Assembly (NCBI GenBank): GCA_002923315.1
Contig: BEHM01000010.1
Span: 1 to 64,000 of the forward strand
Direction: 5' to 3'
DNA from: a bacterium HR10
GTDB taxonomy: Bacteria; Acidobacteriota; Blastocatellia; HR10
DNA length: 64,000 bases
The translations under genes and the position numbers were made by a program. The notes below the pieces were generated by a model. The model was not told where the DNA came from and searched no databases. It saw only the letters and a program-made list of their open reading frames with translations. Positions 41,982-51,350 of the stretch are shown here, in pieces (position 1 is the first letter of the stretch; the number at the start of each line of letters is the position of its first letter).

Positions 41982-43892
41982 TCAGAGCTTCGCCGCCAGG
42001 TGAGCGCCCTGAGTCACCGCGTCCAGGATCGTCCCCGGACGGACGCAATCCCCGATCCGATACACGGGTACGGGGAAGTCCTCTTCCAGACAGAAGGCCA
42101 TCTCGTCATTCGGCCGGTATCCCATGGCGAGGACGACGGAGTCGCATGGGATGAGGTATTCGCGATCCTGCTCATCGAGGGCGATGGCCCATCCTGGCTC
42201 GATTCGCGCGATACGGTGTCGCGTCAGCAGGCGCACGCCCGCCCTCTTGAACTCGTAGTACAGGTAGCGGCGGGTGATGGCCTCCACGCCCCGGCCGATG
42301 TGCGAGAGCAGTTCGAGGATCGTCAGCTCGTGGCCGCGATGGAGCAGATATTCGGCCACGTCGCATCCGGTCCCGCCCCCGCCCACGATCACCACGCGAG
42401 GGCCCACGGTGGTGCGCTCAAGCAGCACGTCTTCGGCGAGCGCCACCATGGGGAGGTCCGCGCCCACAAGCGGAGGGATCGCGGGCACGCTCCCCGTGGC
42501 CAGGATGACGATGTCGGGATGGCTCCCGAGCAGCTCCTCGCGCGTGAGCCTCACGCCCAATTCGACGCGGACGCGATGCTTCTGAATCTGGCGGATCAGA
42601 TATTCCGTGAACCGATGGATCTCCGCCTTCGAGGGCGCGGCGGCCGAGACGTGGAGTTTCCCGCCCAGGCGCCGATCCTTCTCGAAGAGCCAGACCTCAT
42701 GCCCGCGTTCGGCCGCTACGCGCGCCGCCTCCAGTCCGGCCGGTCCGCCACCGATGATGAGGATGCGCTTGCGCTGCCGCGCCGGTCGAATGTGGAACGT
42801 GAATTCCTCGCCGAGCTCGGCATTGACCGTACAGCGCGCCTCCAGCGCGCGGGAGACGAAGTCCACGCAATAGTTGCAGGAGATGCAGGGTCGGATATCC
42901 TCGATGCGGTCTTCCATCACCTTCTTCGCCCATTCGGGATCGGCGATGAGCCCGCGGCCGACGGCGATGAGATCGGCCTTCCCCTCGCGCAGGACGCGCT
43001 CGGCCACCGCGACGTCATGCAGGCGGCCGACGGCGATGACCGGGATATGCACGGCGGATTTGATCGCTGCGGCGTCCTCGACGAGGTATCCCTTGGGCAT
43101 GAACATGGGCGCCATGATGTAATGGAGCGTTTGCCAATTCCCCGCGGAGACGCTGATCGCGCTGACGCCGGCCCGCTCCAGACGCTGCGCGATCTGGCGG
43201 GTCTCCTCCAGCGTCAAGCCCTCGGGCACGTATTCCTGAGCGGAGAGGCGAAACTGGATGGGGAAATCCGCGCCCACCCGTTCGCGGATGCCTGCGACGA
43301 TCTCCAGGGGGAAGCGCAACCGTCCCTCCAGGGAGCCTCCATACTCGTCCTCCCGGCGATTGGAGGCCGGGGAGAGGAATTCGCAGACGAGGTATCCGTG
43401 CGCGCCGTGGATCTCGACGAAGTCGAAGCCGGCCTCGCGCGCGCGCCGCGCTCCCTCGACGAATTCGCTCACGATGACGCGAATCTCCTCCGTGGTGAGG
43501 GCGCGCGGGATCGGCCCCTTGGGCGAGATGGGGATGGGCGAGGGGGCGACCGGCGTGCCCAAGGTCGTTTGCCGCCCCATGTGGTTCAACTGCAAGCCGA
43601 CGATGACATCGTAGGGCTTGAGCGCGCGCACGAGCCGGCGCAATCCCTCGATGTAGAGATCGTCGTGGATACGCAGCTCCGGTCCCACGCCGACGACCTG
43701 AGGGTCCACGATGCAGTTCTCGATGACGATCATGCCGACGCCGCTCTGCGCCCGCCGGAGGTAATAGCGGATCATGCGATCGGAGACGGTGCCGTCCTCG
43801 TTCGCATACCCCATCCCCATGGGGGGCATGACGATCCGATTCTTCACGCGCAGGCCGCTGAAGGTGATCGGCTCCAGGAGTTTCCAGGTCAT
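41982..43892 (-). CDS. Old-yellow-enzyme-type NADH:flavin oxidoreductase (2,4-dienoyl-CoA reductase-like), 636 aa
   Basis: Three domains: FMN TIM barrel (ITFSGLRVKNRIVMPPMGMG; FDFVEIHGAHGYLVCEFLSP), a [4Fe-4S] site (CISCNYC then C about 14 residues later), and FAD/NAD domains (ILIIGGGPAGLEAARVAAER; VVIVGGGGTGCDVAEYLLHR). This matches FadH and the bile-acid enzymes BaiCD/BaiH, which reduce conjugated double bonds of CoA esters or steroid enones. Length is typical. It overlaps the IpdB-like gene by 4 bp. Confidence 0.9.
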   Translation of the reverse strand: MTWKLLEPITFSGLRVKNRIVMPPMGMGYANEDGTVSDRMIRYYLRRAQSGVGMIVIENCIVDPQVVGVGPELRIHDDLYIEGLRRLVRALKPYDVIVGLQLNHMGRQTTLGTPVAPSPIPISPKGPIPRALTTEEIRVIVSEFVEGARRAREAGFDFVEIHGAHGYLVCEFLSPASNRREDEYGGSLEGRLRFPLEIVAGIRERVGADFPIQFRLSAQEYVPEGLTLEETRQIAQRLERAGVSAISVSAGNWQTLHYIMAPMFMPKGYLVEDAAAIKSAVHIPVIAVGRLHDVAVAERVLREGKADLIAVGRGLIADPEWAKKVMEDRIEDIRPCISCNYCVDFVSRALEARCTVNAELGEEFTFHIRPARQRKRILIIGGGPAGLEAARVAAERGHEVWLFEKDRRLGGKLHVSAAAPSKAEIHRFTEYLIRQIQKHRVRVELGVRLTREELLGSHPDIVILATGSVPAIPPLVGADLPMVALAEDVLLERTTVGPRVVIVGGGGTGCDVAEYLLHRGHELTILELLSHIGRGVEAITRRYLYYEFKRAGVRLLTRHRIARIEPGWAIALDEQDREYLIPCDSVVLAMGYRPNDEMAFCLEEDFPVPVYRIGDCVRPGTILDAVTQGAHLAAKL

Positions 43893-44686
43893 CGTCGCAG
43901 CATCCCCTCCACGTCAATGCGCTCGCGCAGCACGCGCAGCTCTTCGACCGTCGGTGGCTCGGTCTCCGGCACCGCGTCGGGAATGATCAGCTCGAATCCC
44001 GTATTTCGCACCACGTCGTCCACAGTCACGCCGGGATGGACGGACTTGAGTCGCATGCGCTTGGTCTGCGGCTCGAAGTCCATGATGCACAGCGGCGTGA
44101 TGCAATAGATCGGCCCGTTATCGGGGAGGCCGAGTCGTCGGCGTCCATCGGGACCCCCTTCTCCCCAGCCGACGGTGGAGATGAAATCGCACTTCTCGAC
44201 GAAGATGCGCCGATCGTGAGATTGCACGTAGAGGTAGTAGCGATCCACGTAATGGGCCATCGAGGTCGTGCCCACCGCCCCGGGCCCACGAAAGCTCAGT
44301 CGGTGATAGTCCCGGCCGACGCCGATGAGGTTCGAATTCCCGTAGGGATCAATCTGCAAAGCGCCCACGACGAACATATTCGAGACCAGGCGCGGGTTCT
44401 CCTGGAAATCGTCATGCAGGACGTAGGCTTCGGCCCATTTCGCCGGGCGGAAATCGGTCACCGTGTAGAAGGGTTCCATTCGCGGCTCCTTGAGGAGATT
44501 GGTGAAAGTCATGACGATGTAGAGCCGCACGTTGGGGCAATAGAGCAGGTGCGCGAGCAGGATCCCGGCACGCGGCACATGGAGTCCGGCGCCGACGGCC
44601 ACGCGCTCTCCATCGCGCACCTGATGGGCGATGAAGGCGGCGATGAGTTCTTTGGTCGTGAAGTCTCTGGCGGACGTCTTGGCCAT
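43889..44686 (-). CDS. CoA-transferase beta-chain, IpdB-like, 265 aa
   Basis: CoA-transferase family I beta fold. VGALQIDPYGNSNLIGVGRD, RIFVEKCDFISTVGWGEGGP and the closing LKSVHPGVTVDDVVRNTGFE with IDVEGMLRR line up with mycobacterial IpdB. In IpdAB the pair is a hydrolase opening the last steroid ring of a CoA intermediate. It follows the IpdA-like gene by 3 bp. Ring hydrolase or CoA-transferase activity cannot be separated by sequence reading alone. Confidence 0.85.
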   Translation of the reverse strand: MAKTSARDFTTKELIAAFIAHQVRDGERVAVGAGLHVPRAGILLAHLLYCPNVRLYIVMTFTNLLKEPRMEPFYTVTDFRPAKWAEAYVLHDDFQENPRLVSNMFVVGALQIDPYGNSNLIGVGRDYHRLSFRGPGAVGTTSMAHYVDRYYLYVQSHDRRIFVEKCDFISTVGWGEGGPDGRRRLGLPDNGPIYCITPLCIMDFEPQTKRMRLKSVHPGVTVDDVVRNTGFELIIPDAVPETEPPTVEELRVLRERIDVEGMLRR

Positions 44687-44689
44687 AGG

Positions 44690-45589
44690 TCAATACTCGT
44701 GCAAGCTGATGAGGCGGCGAATCCCGATGACCTCCAGGTAATCGGCATGCGTCTCCGGCTCGAGGACGTATTTCCGCAGGTATGCCTCGAAGGGTCCGCG
44801 ATCGCCCTGCTTGGCGTAGGCGGTGGCTGCGGCCACATATTCGCGCAGATGCTCGGCATCCTCGATGTAGTATCCGGGCGCGGCGAACGGATGCGAGCCG
44901 TAGGGAGCGCGCACGATGGCGTCCACGCCATAGAGGGAGGTGGCCAGCGGATTCTTCCGCACCTCCTCATTGGGGATGATCCGCTCGACTTGAACGATCG
45001 TCCGATCGGCGGCGCGCCAGAGGGCCCGATCGCCGAATCCCGTCCCGATGTGTTGGACGTTCCCGTAGGGGTCGGCATGGGCGGCATAGAGGATGGCGAC
45101 CTGGGGCTTGATGGCGGGGATGGCCAGAAGGGGCTCGCCCGTGATCGGATCGGGGAAGACCTTGATGTCCGGGTTGACCTCGGGAAACGACGTCCCGATC
45201 CCGGCCTTCCACGGCGTGAAGGGCAGGCGCTGGGCGGCTGCGCGCAAGGCGCAGTAATACATCCCCTCATCGCACTCCCACACCTGCAGCTCCCCGCGTT
45301 CGACAGCGGCGCGGAACATCGGGGCGACCGGACAGTAGTGCTCGCCCCCCATGTAGGCCGTCACGAGCTTCCGCACGCATCCGGCCCCGATGAGGAGATC
45401 GAGATCGAGGCCGCCCGAGGCCGGTCCGATGACCGTGAGATCGCGCACACCCCGGCGGATGATCTGGCGCACGATGGCCATCGGATGGCTCGAATTGATG
45501 AAGCCGCCGATGGCGATGGTCATCCCATCGCGGATCCAGGAGGCGGCCTCCCGCTCGTCAATGATCAGCGATTTTCGCTCGAGGCTCAT
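44690..45589 (-). CDS. CoA-transferase alpha-chain, IpdA-like, 299 aa
   Basis: Alpha partner: AASWIRDGMTIAIGGFINSS, GGLDLDLLIGAGCVRKLVTA, and the IpdA-specific stretch CDEGMYYCALRAAAQRLPFT followed by PWKAGIGTSFPE. Mycobacterial IpdA has the same DEGM...AAAQRLPF..AG.G.S pattern, with its catalytic Glu nearby. The ATG is 13 bp after the FAD-enzyme gene. Encoded as a pair with IpdB-like 43889-44686. Confidence 0.87.
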   Translation of the reverse strand: MSLERKSLIIDEREAASWIRDGMTIAIGGFINSSHPMAIVRQIIRRGVRDLTVIGPASGGLDLDLLIGAGCVRKLVTAYMGGEHYCPVAPMFRAAVERGELQVWECDEGMYYCALRAAAQRLPFTPWKAGIGTSFPEVNPDIKVFPDPITGEPLLAIPAIKPQVAILYAAHADPYGNVQHIGTGFGDRALWRAADRTIVQVERIIPNEEVRKNPLATSLYGVDAIVRAPYGSHPFAAPGYYIEDAEHLREYVAAATAYAKQGDRGPFEAYLRKYVLEPETHADYLEVIGIRRLISLHEY

Positions 45590-45602
45590 AGTGCGCCCCT
45601 GC

Positions 45603-47015
45603 TCAGTAATGCCATGAATCGGCGAACTCCGGGATGCGAAAGCCCAGGATCTGTTCGACGCAGGTCAAGGCCGCGCGCGCGGCGCGATCCACGCCGATGC
45701 CGCGCGAGCGGAAGGTCTCCGAGGCGAAGAACAGCCCCTCCACGTTCGGCGCGCGATAATCGGGTCGGTAGCGACCGACCAGACACGGCTTTTGAATGAC
45801 GCCGAAGGGGGGATACATCACCAGGTGGCGCTTCTTCCAGATGATGTTCCTCGGCGTGAACGTCGTCGGGTACATGGCGGCCAGGTCGCGCTCGGCCTCC
45901 TCGAACTTCCGCTCGATCCATTCCCGGTCGCGCACGCCCTGGAACGCGAATCCGCAGTTGAACAAGTGTTTCCCTTCGGGAGCCGTCGTCGGATCCATCC
46001 CCGAGGTCAGAAACGCCCATCCGGGCAATCGGCTGTACGGGGCTTCGAACCACACGGCCAGCTCCGTGAGCGACGTGCCCGTGGTGATCGGCTCGTGACA
46101 GGCGACGTAAAAGCCCAGCCAGCAGACGCGGAAGCGATCCTGCGCGAGCAGCTTCACCTGGGCCACGTACCAATCGGGCAGATCCTGCTCGCGCACGACC
46201 TCCAGGACGTTCCAGACGGGCAGGGTGGAGATGACCGCATCCGTCTCCACATACTCCAGGTTGAAGGCTTCCGTGGGGATGGCCTTCTCCACCGGCTCCA
46301 GGGCCACGGCCGTCACGCGCCCGTTCTCGATGATCACGCGATGGGCGCGCGTGCGCAGTCGGATCTCTCCCCCATGTTCGCGAACGGCCTCGGCGAGGGT
46401 TTGGAACATCCCGTCCCATCCTCCGACGGGCCAGAACGAATACCCTGCCGTCTGTTTCTCCTGATAATGCATCTTGCGCACGTAGAGATTATCGCTGGCC
46501 GAGTGGTCGTACCACTTCTCGGTGAGACATTCCGCCATGGCGATGTATTCGAACAACTCGATGACGCCCTCGCTGCGCGTATGCTCCAGGAGCCACGTTC
46601 GGAGTGGGAGATGATCGTAGCGGTCGAACTCCGAGAAATCGGTCTCGCAGAGGATGCGGATGATCTTCTTCAGCTCGCCCTTCTCCACGCGATAGCGCTC
46701 CTGGATGGGCCGCCATCGTCCCTCGCGATGATCCCAGAAGGGGAGGCCCTGATTGACGACGCCGTGCTCGAGCCGTTTCCCGAGGAACTGGAAGATGCGG
46801 GTGATACCCGATCCGCTATCCTCGAGGAGGTGGCCGCCGAGGTTGAGCCGATACCCCTCATAAGGGATGGCCATAGCGCGGCCGCCGAGATAGGCGTCGC
46901 GCTCCAGGATGAGCACCCGCTTCCTGAACTTGGCCAACAGGGCTCCGGCCGTCAGCCCCGCGGCTCCGGCACCGATGATGACGACGTCGTACTTGGCCAT
47001 AGGCATACTCCGCAT
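45603..47015 (-). CDS. FAD-dependent amine-oxidase/phytoene-desaturase-type oxidoreductase, about 470 aa
   Basis: Rossmann FAD motif YDVVIIGAGAAGLTAGALLA and ERDAYLGGRAMAIPYEGYRL at the N-terminus, and a C-terminal FAD region (APNVEGLFFASETFRSRGIG). Such enzymes desaturate or isomerise carotenoids and other hydrophobic substrates; 3-ketosteroid-type desaturation is conceivable. Two starts are possible: ATG at 47015, overlapping the previous stop (TGATG), or ATG at 47000 with a GCGGAG site. The difference is five residues. Confidence 0.82.
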   Translation of the reverse strand: MRSMPMAKYDVVIIGAGAAGLTAGALLAKFRKRVLILERDAYLGGRAMAIPYEGYRLNLGGHLLEDSGSGITRIFQFLGKRLEHGVVNQGLPFWDHREGRWRPIQERYRVEKGELKKIIRILCETDFSEFDRYDHLPLRTWLLEHTRSEGVIELFEYIAMAECLTEKWYDHSASDNLYVRKMHYQEKQTAGYSFWPVGGWDGMFQTLAEAVREHGGEIRLRTRAHRVIIENGRVTAVALEPVEKAIPTEAFNLEYVETDAVISTLPVWNVLEVVREQDLPDWYVAQVKLLAQDRFRVCWLGFYVACHEPITTGTSLTELAVWFEAPYSRLPGWAFLTSGMDPTTAPEGKHLFNCGFAFQGVRDREWIERKFEEAERDLAAMYPTTFTPRNIIWKKRHLVMYPPFGVIQKPCLVGRYRPDYRAPNVEGLFFASETFRSRGIGVDRAARAALTCVEQILGFRIPEFADSWHY

Positions 47016-48163
47016 CAGCGATAGCCCAGAGTATACTCAGCGATGAGCACGCGGTGCAGCTCGTTGACGCCCTCGACGATCTGAAAGACCTTGGCGTCGC
47101 GGTAATATCGGCTGACGGGATATTCGGCCGAACAGCCGTAGGCGCCGAAGATCTGCACGGCGTGAGTGGCCGCCATGAGGGCGACATCGGTGGCGACCAT
47201 CTTGGCGATGGAGGCCTCGCGGCGAACGTCCTGAACGCCTTGGTCCTTGAGCCAGGCCAGCCGGTAGGTCAGATAGCGCGCGCTCTCGATCCCCACGACC
47301 ATATCGGTGATCTTGGACTGGACCAGTTGAAACTTCCCGATGGGCTGACCGAAGACGATGCGCTCGCGCGCATACGCGATGACCTCGTCCAGGCAAGCCT
47401 GAGCCATCCCCACGGCGCGCGCGGCGACGCCCAAACGTCCGTTCTCGACCGCGCACATGGCGACGCGGAAGCCCTCGCCCTCCTCCCCGATGCGGTTCTC
47501 GACGGGGACGCGACAGTCCTCGAAGACCACTTCGCCCGTGCACAAGGGCTTGAACCCGAGCTTATGCGTGTAAGGTCGAAAAGTCATGCCCGGTGTGCCG
47601 CGTTCGACGATGAAGGCGCAGATGCCCTTATGACCCAAGCTGCGATCCAAGGTGGCGAAGGTCAGCACCCAATCACACACATCGAGGAAGCTGATCCAGG
47701 CCTTCGCCCCATTGAGCACGTAAACGTTCCCCTCTCGCCGACAGGTGGTGCGCATGGCGGCGACGTCCGTCCCCGATCCCGGCTCGGTGAGCGCCACAGA
47801 GGCGAACGCTTCGCCCTGAGCGAGCGGCTTCAGATACTTCTGCTTTTGCTCTTCCGTCCCGTAGCGGAGGATGGCCGATCCCGCCAGGCCGCTGGGGAAG
47901 GAGAGGGCGCAGCCGACGATCTGGCACACCCGCGAGATCTCTTCGATGATGAGCGTATAGGTGACGTAATCCAGGCCCGCGCCACCGTACTCGACGGGGA
48001 CGACGCCCCCCATATAGCCCTGCGCCGCCGCCTTTCGGACGATCTCGACGGGGAATCGTTCCTCCTGGTCATACGCGGCCACATGGGGAGCGATCTCGCG
48101 CAGGGCGAATTCCCGCACGGCCTTCTTGATCTGCAACTGCTCGTCGGTGAATCCGAAATCCAT
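47015..48163 (-). CDS. Acyl-CoA dehydrogenase, 382 aa
   Basis: Canonical family member: MDFGFTDEQLQIKKAVREFA, VALTEPGSGTDVAAMRTTCR, VLNGAKAWISFLDVCDW, FGQPIGKFQLVQSKITDMVV and the C-terminal RDAKVFQIVEGVNELHRVLI, where the Glu of VEG is the catalytic base. It uses FAD and would pass electrons to EtfAB. It stands 15 bp after the DUF35 gene and shares its stop region with the FAD-enzyme start. Confidence 0.93.
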   Translation of the reverse strand: MDFGFTDEQLQIKKAVREFALREIAPHVAAYDQEERFPVEIVRKAAAQGYMGGVVPVEYGGAGLDYVTYTLIIEEISRVCQIVGCALSFPSGLAGSAILRYGTEEQKQKYLKPLAQGEAFASVALTEPGSGTDVAAMRTTCRREGNVYVLNGAKAWISFLDVCDWVLTFATLDRSLGHKGICAFIVERGTPGMTFRPYTHKLGFKPLCTGEVVFEDCRVPVENRIGEEGEGFRVAMCAVENGRLGVAARAVGMAQACLDEVIAYARERIVFGQPIGKFQLVQSKITDMVVGIESARYLTYRLAWLKDQGVQDVRREASIAKMVATDVALMAATHAVQIFGAYGCSAEYPVSRYYRDAKVFQIVEGVNELHRVLIAEYTLGYR

Positions 48164-48178
48164 AGCCCTCTGTCCTCC

Positions 48179-48595
48179 CTATCGCACCGGGGCGAAGTAG
48201 GCGATGTCCAGGATGCTCCCGGTTCGATCCTCGCGCCATACGGCGCGGACGCGAACCACGCGCTCCAGCTCCTCGGGTTCGACCTCGCCCAGGCGATGCA
48301 CGAGCGCGGTATCGGCTCCGTCCAAGCGAATGAGGCCGAGGATCAGCGGGGGGTCGGCAGGCCGCACCGTGTAGCTCATCACCTCTCCTTCGGCGGGCAA
48401 TTCCCGCCATTCAGTGATCTCCCGCCAGCATCGTCCGCAGAAGCTGCGCGGCGGGACGTAGACGCGCGCGCATTCGGCGCATCGGGTCGCCCAGATGCGG
48501 CATTCGGCGAGCCCTGTGAGGAAGCGCGTGAGGGCGCGACCGGTCGTATATTGGAAGGGGATGCGAATCTTCTGTCGAACGATCCACTCGCTCAT
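48179..48595 (-). CDS. DUF35 Zn-ribbon/OB-fold protein, 138 aa
   Basis: Zn ribbon CAECARVYVPPRSFCGRCWR near residues 37-56, then an OB fold (MSYTVRPADPPLILGLIRLD). DUF35 proteins pair with thiolase-like enzymes; ChsH2's DUF35 domain is required by the aldolase Ltp2. The ATG at 48595 has a GAGGAGTGAG site and follows a second DUF35 gene with a 1-bp gap. Two DUF35 and two thiolase-like genes lie side by side, one of each per complex. Confidence 0.87.
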   Translation of the reverse strand: MSEWIVRQKIRIPFQYTTGRALTRFLTGLAECRIWATRCAECARVYVPPRSFCGRCWREITEWRELPAEGEVMSYTVRPADPPLILGLIRLDGADTALVHRLGEVEPEELERVVRVRAVWREDRTGSILDIAYFAPVR

Positions 48596-48596
48596 C

Positions 48597-49064
48597 TCAC
48601 TCCTCAAGGAGGCGGAAATGGAGGATGTCGCGCAGCGATCCCTCGCGTTTCTCCCGAAAGACGGCGCGCACGCGCTGTCCGACGCGAATCTTGCGCTCGT
48701 CGGTCTCGTCCAGGAAGTGGTAGAGGCTCGTCGCCGCGCCATCCAGGCGGATGATGGCGAAGCCGTAAGGGACGGGGCGCTGCTCGCCGGTCATGGGATC
48801 AATGAACGGGATGCGCACAACGGTCCATCCGACGATCGTCCCTTCGGGGCCGACCTCGACCCACTCGTGCAGCTCGTGGTAGCAGATGCCGCAGACGGGG
48901 CGTGGCGGCACATAGACCCGTTCGCACTCGGGGCAGCGCACGCCCATCAGGCGCGCGTGATCGCGCAGTTCGGTGAAGAATCGCCTCCCGTATTGGCCGA
49001 CAGCGTAGCGATACTCCACGTCCAGGAGGAAGGGGACGCGGAGCGTCGTCTCCTCCCGGCTCAC
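48597..49064 (-). CDS. DUF35 Zn-ribbon/OB-fold protein, 155 aa
   Basis: Zn ribbon CPECERVYVPPRPVCGICYH near residue 45 and OB-fold strands (GTIVGWTVVRIPFIDPMTGE; GFAIIRLDGAATSLYHFLDE). The most likely start is GTG at 49064, overlapping the thiolase-like stop codon (GTGA); ATG at 49100 would overlap by 40 bp. It is coupled to the thiolase-like gene before it and is the probable partner of that protein. Confidence 0.85.
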   Translation of the reverse strand: MSREETTLRVPFLLDVEYRYAVGQYGRRFFTELRDHARLMGVRCPECERVYVPPRPVCGICYHELHEWVEVGPEGTIVGWTVVRIPFIDPMTGEQRPVPYGFAIIRLDGAATSLYHFLDETDERKIRVGQRVRAVFREKREGSLRDILHFRLLEE

Positions 49065-50224
49065 GGCTTCTCGCGACTCAGGATGAGGATGTCGGTCCAT
49101 GCGTTCCCTCCGTATCCCGTGGCCAGGGCCGTGCGCGCGCCCTCGACCTGTCGTCTCCCGGCCTTGCCCATGATCTGCAAGGCGGCCTCGGCGACGCGAA
49201 TGAGCGCCGTGGCGCCGATCGGATTCGTGGACAGGACGCCGCCTGAGGGGTTGACCGGCAACTCTCCGGTCAGCTCGGTGACTCCGGCGTCGATGAGTTT
49301 CCCCCCTTCGCCCCGTTCGCAGAACCCGAGATTCTCGTACATGGCCAATTCGGCGAACGAGGCGACTTCGTAGATCTCGGCGACATCCAGCTCCCGGCGC
49401 GGATTCGTGATCCCCGCGGCCTGATAGGCCCGGCGCGAGGCGGCGATCAGGCTGCGCATCTCGGCCAGACGCTTCGGGCTATCGCCCATATATTGCTGCT
49501 CGTGAGCCGTCGCGACGGCTTTGATCCATGCCGGGCGTGGAGCCAGGCGCTGGGCTTTCGATTCCTCGGCGAAGATGACCGCGACGGCGCCGTCGGATTG
49601 AGGGCACATGTCGAGCCGCTTCACCGGATAGGCGAGCATCTCGGACTTCAAGACGTCTTCGACGGTGATGTCGGGCATCTGCAGATGCGCGTATTCGTTG
49701 AGGCAGGCATTGCGGCGCGCCTTGACGGCGACCTTGGCCGCCTGCTCTTCGGTCACGCCGCTCTCGTGCATATAGGTCGTCGCCATGACGGCGAAGTTGC
49801 CAATGGCTCCGGCCATGACCGAGCGCTCCCAGATGGGATCGCCCACCGTCGTGATCGCCGTCTGCGTATGGCCCTCGGACTGCTTCTGAAATCCGATGGC
49901 CATCACCGTATCGTAGATGCCGCTGGCGACGTAGTAGTAGGCCGCGATGGCCGTGGTCGTCCCCACGGTCCCGCCGGTATTGAACTTCACCGAGGGCTTC
50001 ATATATCCCCCCCACCCTTCGACGGCCCACAATTCCGGGAAGAGGAATCCCTCGAACGGCTCCATATTGCCGAGCAGGACGGCATCAATGTCCCGCATCG
50101 TGAGGTCCGCGTCCTGAAGGGCGCGGGTGACGGCCTCGGTGATCAGCTCGGCGATATTGACATCGAGTCGTCGCGCGGCGTGTTTGGTCTGTCCTGTCGC
50201 GATGATGGCGACGCGTCGCGGCAT
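49061..50224 (-). CDS. Thiolase-like protein lacking the catalytic Cys (Ltp2-aldolase-like), 387 aa
   Basis: SCP-x-type thiolase fold: RRVAIIATGQTKHAARRLDV, LDVAEIYEVASFAELAMYEN, NPSGGVLSTNPIGATALIRV. The nucleophile position reads KFNTGGTVGTTTA, with no Cys, and the usual GHP loop is TNP, with no His. Ordinary thiolysis is therefore unlikely. The same losses occur in steroid aldolase Ltp2, which works with a DUF35 partner, just as this gene is coupled to one. It follows another thiolase-like gene by 7 bp. Confidence 0.82.
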   Translation of the reverse strand: MPRRVAIIATGQTKHAARRLDVNIAELITEAVTRALQDADLTMRDIDAVLLGNMEPFEGFLFPELWAVEGWGGYMKPSVKFNTGGTVGTTTAIAAYYYVASGIYDTVMAIGFQKQSEGHTQTAITTVGDPIWERSVMAGAIGNFAVMATTYMHESGVTEEQAAKVAVKARRNACLNEYAHLQMPDITVEDVLKSEMLAYPVKRLDMCPQSDGAVAVIFAEESKAQRLAPRPAWIKAVATAHEQQYMGDSPKRLAEMRSLIAASRRAYQAAGITNPRRELDVAEIYEVASFAELAMYENLGFCERGEGGKLIDAGVTELTGELPVNPSGGVLSTNPIGATALIRVAEAALQIMGKAGRRQVEGARTALATGYGGNAWTDILILSREKP

Positions 50225-50231
50225 ATCCCTA

Positions 50232-51350
50232 TCACTCCCTCTGGAGGATCACGACCGTCTGGTTCTGACCGCAGATGCCGCCCGCCCCATGCGCCAGGGC
50301 CGTGCGTGCGCCCTCGATCTGGCGCGCTCCGGCCTCTCCGCTCAACTGCGCATACGCCTCGATGGCGCGCAGGAGTCCGCTCACCGTGGGCGGATTCCCG
50401 CAGAGCGGGCCGCCGGAGGGATTGATGCATGCGGCGCGCTCTTGGGCGATCAGCTCCACCAGATTCGGGTGGAGGCCGAGCGCTTCGATGGCCATCAACT
50501 CCTCGTGCGCATAGCGCGCCGAGATCTCCGCGACGTGAATCTCGCGCGCCGGCTCGCGGATCCCCGCCATGGCGTACGCGCGCCGCGCCGCCTCCTGGAG
50601 CGCGCGGGCTTCGGCCAGATCGCGCTCGGTCCAATAGGCGTCGGTGCAGTTCCCGATGCCGATGATGAACACGGGACGATCCGTGTGAGCGCGCGCGCGC
50701 GCCTCGCTCGCCAGCAGCAGGGCGCAGGCGCCATCGGAACGCGGGGCCGCCTCCAGCTCGTGGATCGGATCCGCCAACAAGGGGGACGCGAGCACGTCGG
50801 ACACGCTGAACATCCCGGCTCGCTGAGCGTACGGATTCTTGAGCGCCTGACGATGCGCCTTCACCGAGACGAGGGCGACGTCCTCGGGAGCGAGCCCCTT
50901 CTTCCGACAGTAGCGGCGCGCTTGCAGCGCCGCCGCCGTCAGCTCATCGAGGTGCAACGGACGCTGGACGAAGGGATCGAACATCAAGCCCGTGATGGCG
51001 GCGGGATCCCCCTCCGACTCCTTGCAATGGGCGACGACGAGCGTCAGATCGAATTCGCCCGAGAGGATACGGGCGACACCATAGAGCAATGCCTGAAGTC
51101 CATCGGCGGCCACCTTCGCCTCGGATTTCAGATACGCTCCGACGACCTCGTTAATGGCCATGCCGGAGATGGTCTTCCCATCGTACGCATCCTGCGAGGC
51201 CGTCACCATGCTCTCGATCTCCCGCATCGGCACGCCCGTGCGATCGAGCACTTCACGCACGACGCCGTAGACCAGTTCGTTATATGCGAGCGAGGCCTTG
51301 CAGGCCTCAAATCGGGTCTGAGCCGCCCCGAGGATGGCCACGCGTCTCAT
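50232..51350 (-). CDS. Thiolase-like protein lacking the catalytic Cys, 372 aa
   Basis: Same fold: MRRVAILGAAQTRFEACKAS, IHVAEISARYAHEELMAIEA, NPSGGPLCGNPPTVSGLLRA. The nucleophile position is Ala (KVAADGLQALLYG) and the GHP His is replaced (GNP), so it is also non-canonical. It probably forms a heteromer with the neighbouring 49061-50224 protein and the DUF35 proteins. The ATG at 51350 overlaps the stop of the hydratase gene (ATGA). Confidence 0.8.
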   Translation of the reverse strand: MRRVAILGAAQTRFEACKASLAYNELVYGVVREVLDRTGVPMREIESMVTASQDAYDGKTISGMAINEVVGAYLKSEAKVAADGLQALLYGVARILSGEFDLTLVVAHCKESEGDPAAITGLMFDPFVQRPLHLDELTAAALQARRYCRKKGLAPEDVALVSVKAHRQALKNPYAQRAGMFSVSDVLASPLLADPIHELEAAPRSDGACALLLASEARARAHTDRPVFIIGIGNCTDAYWTERDLAEARALQEAARRAYAMAGIREPAREIHVAEISARYAHEELMAIEALGLHPNLVELIAQERAACINPSGGPLCGNPPTVSGLLRAIEAYAQLSGEAGARQIEGARTALAHGAGGICGQNQTVVILQRE

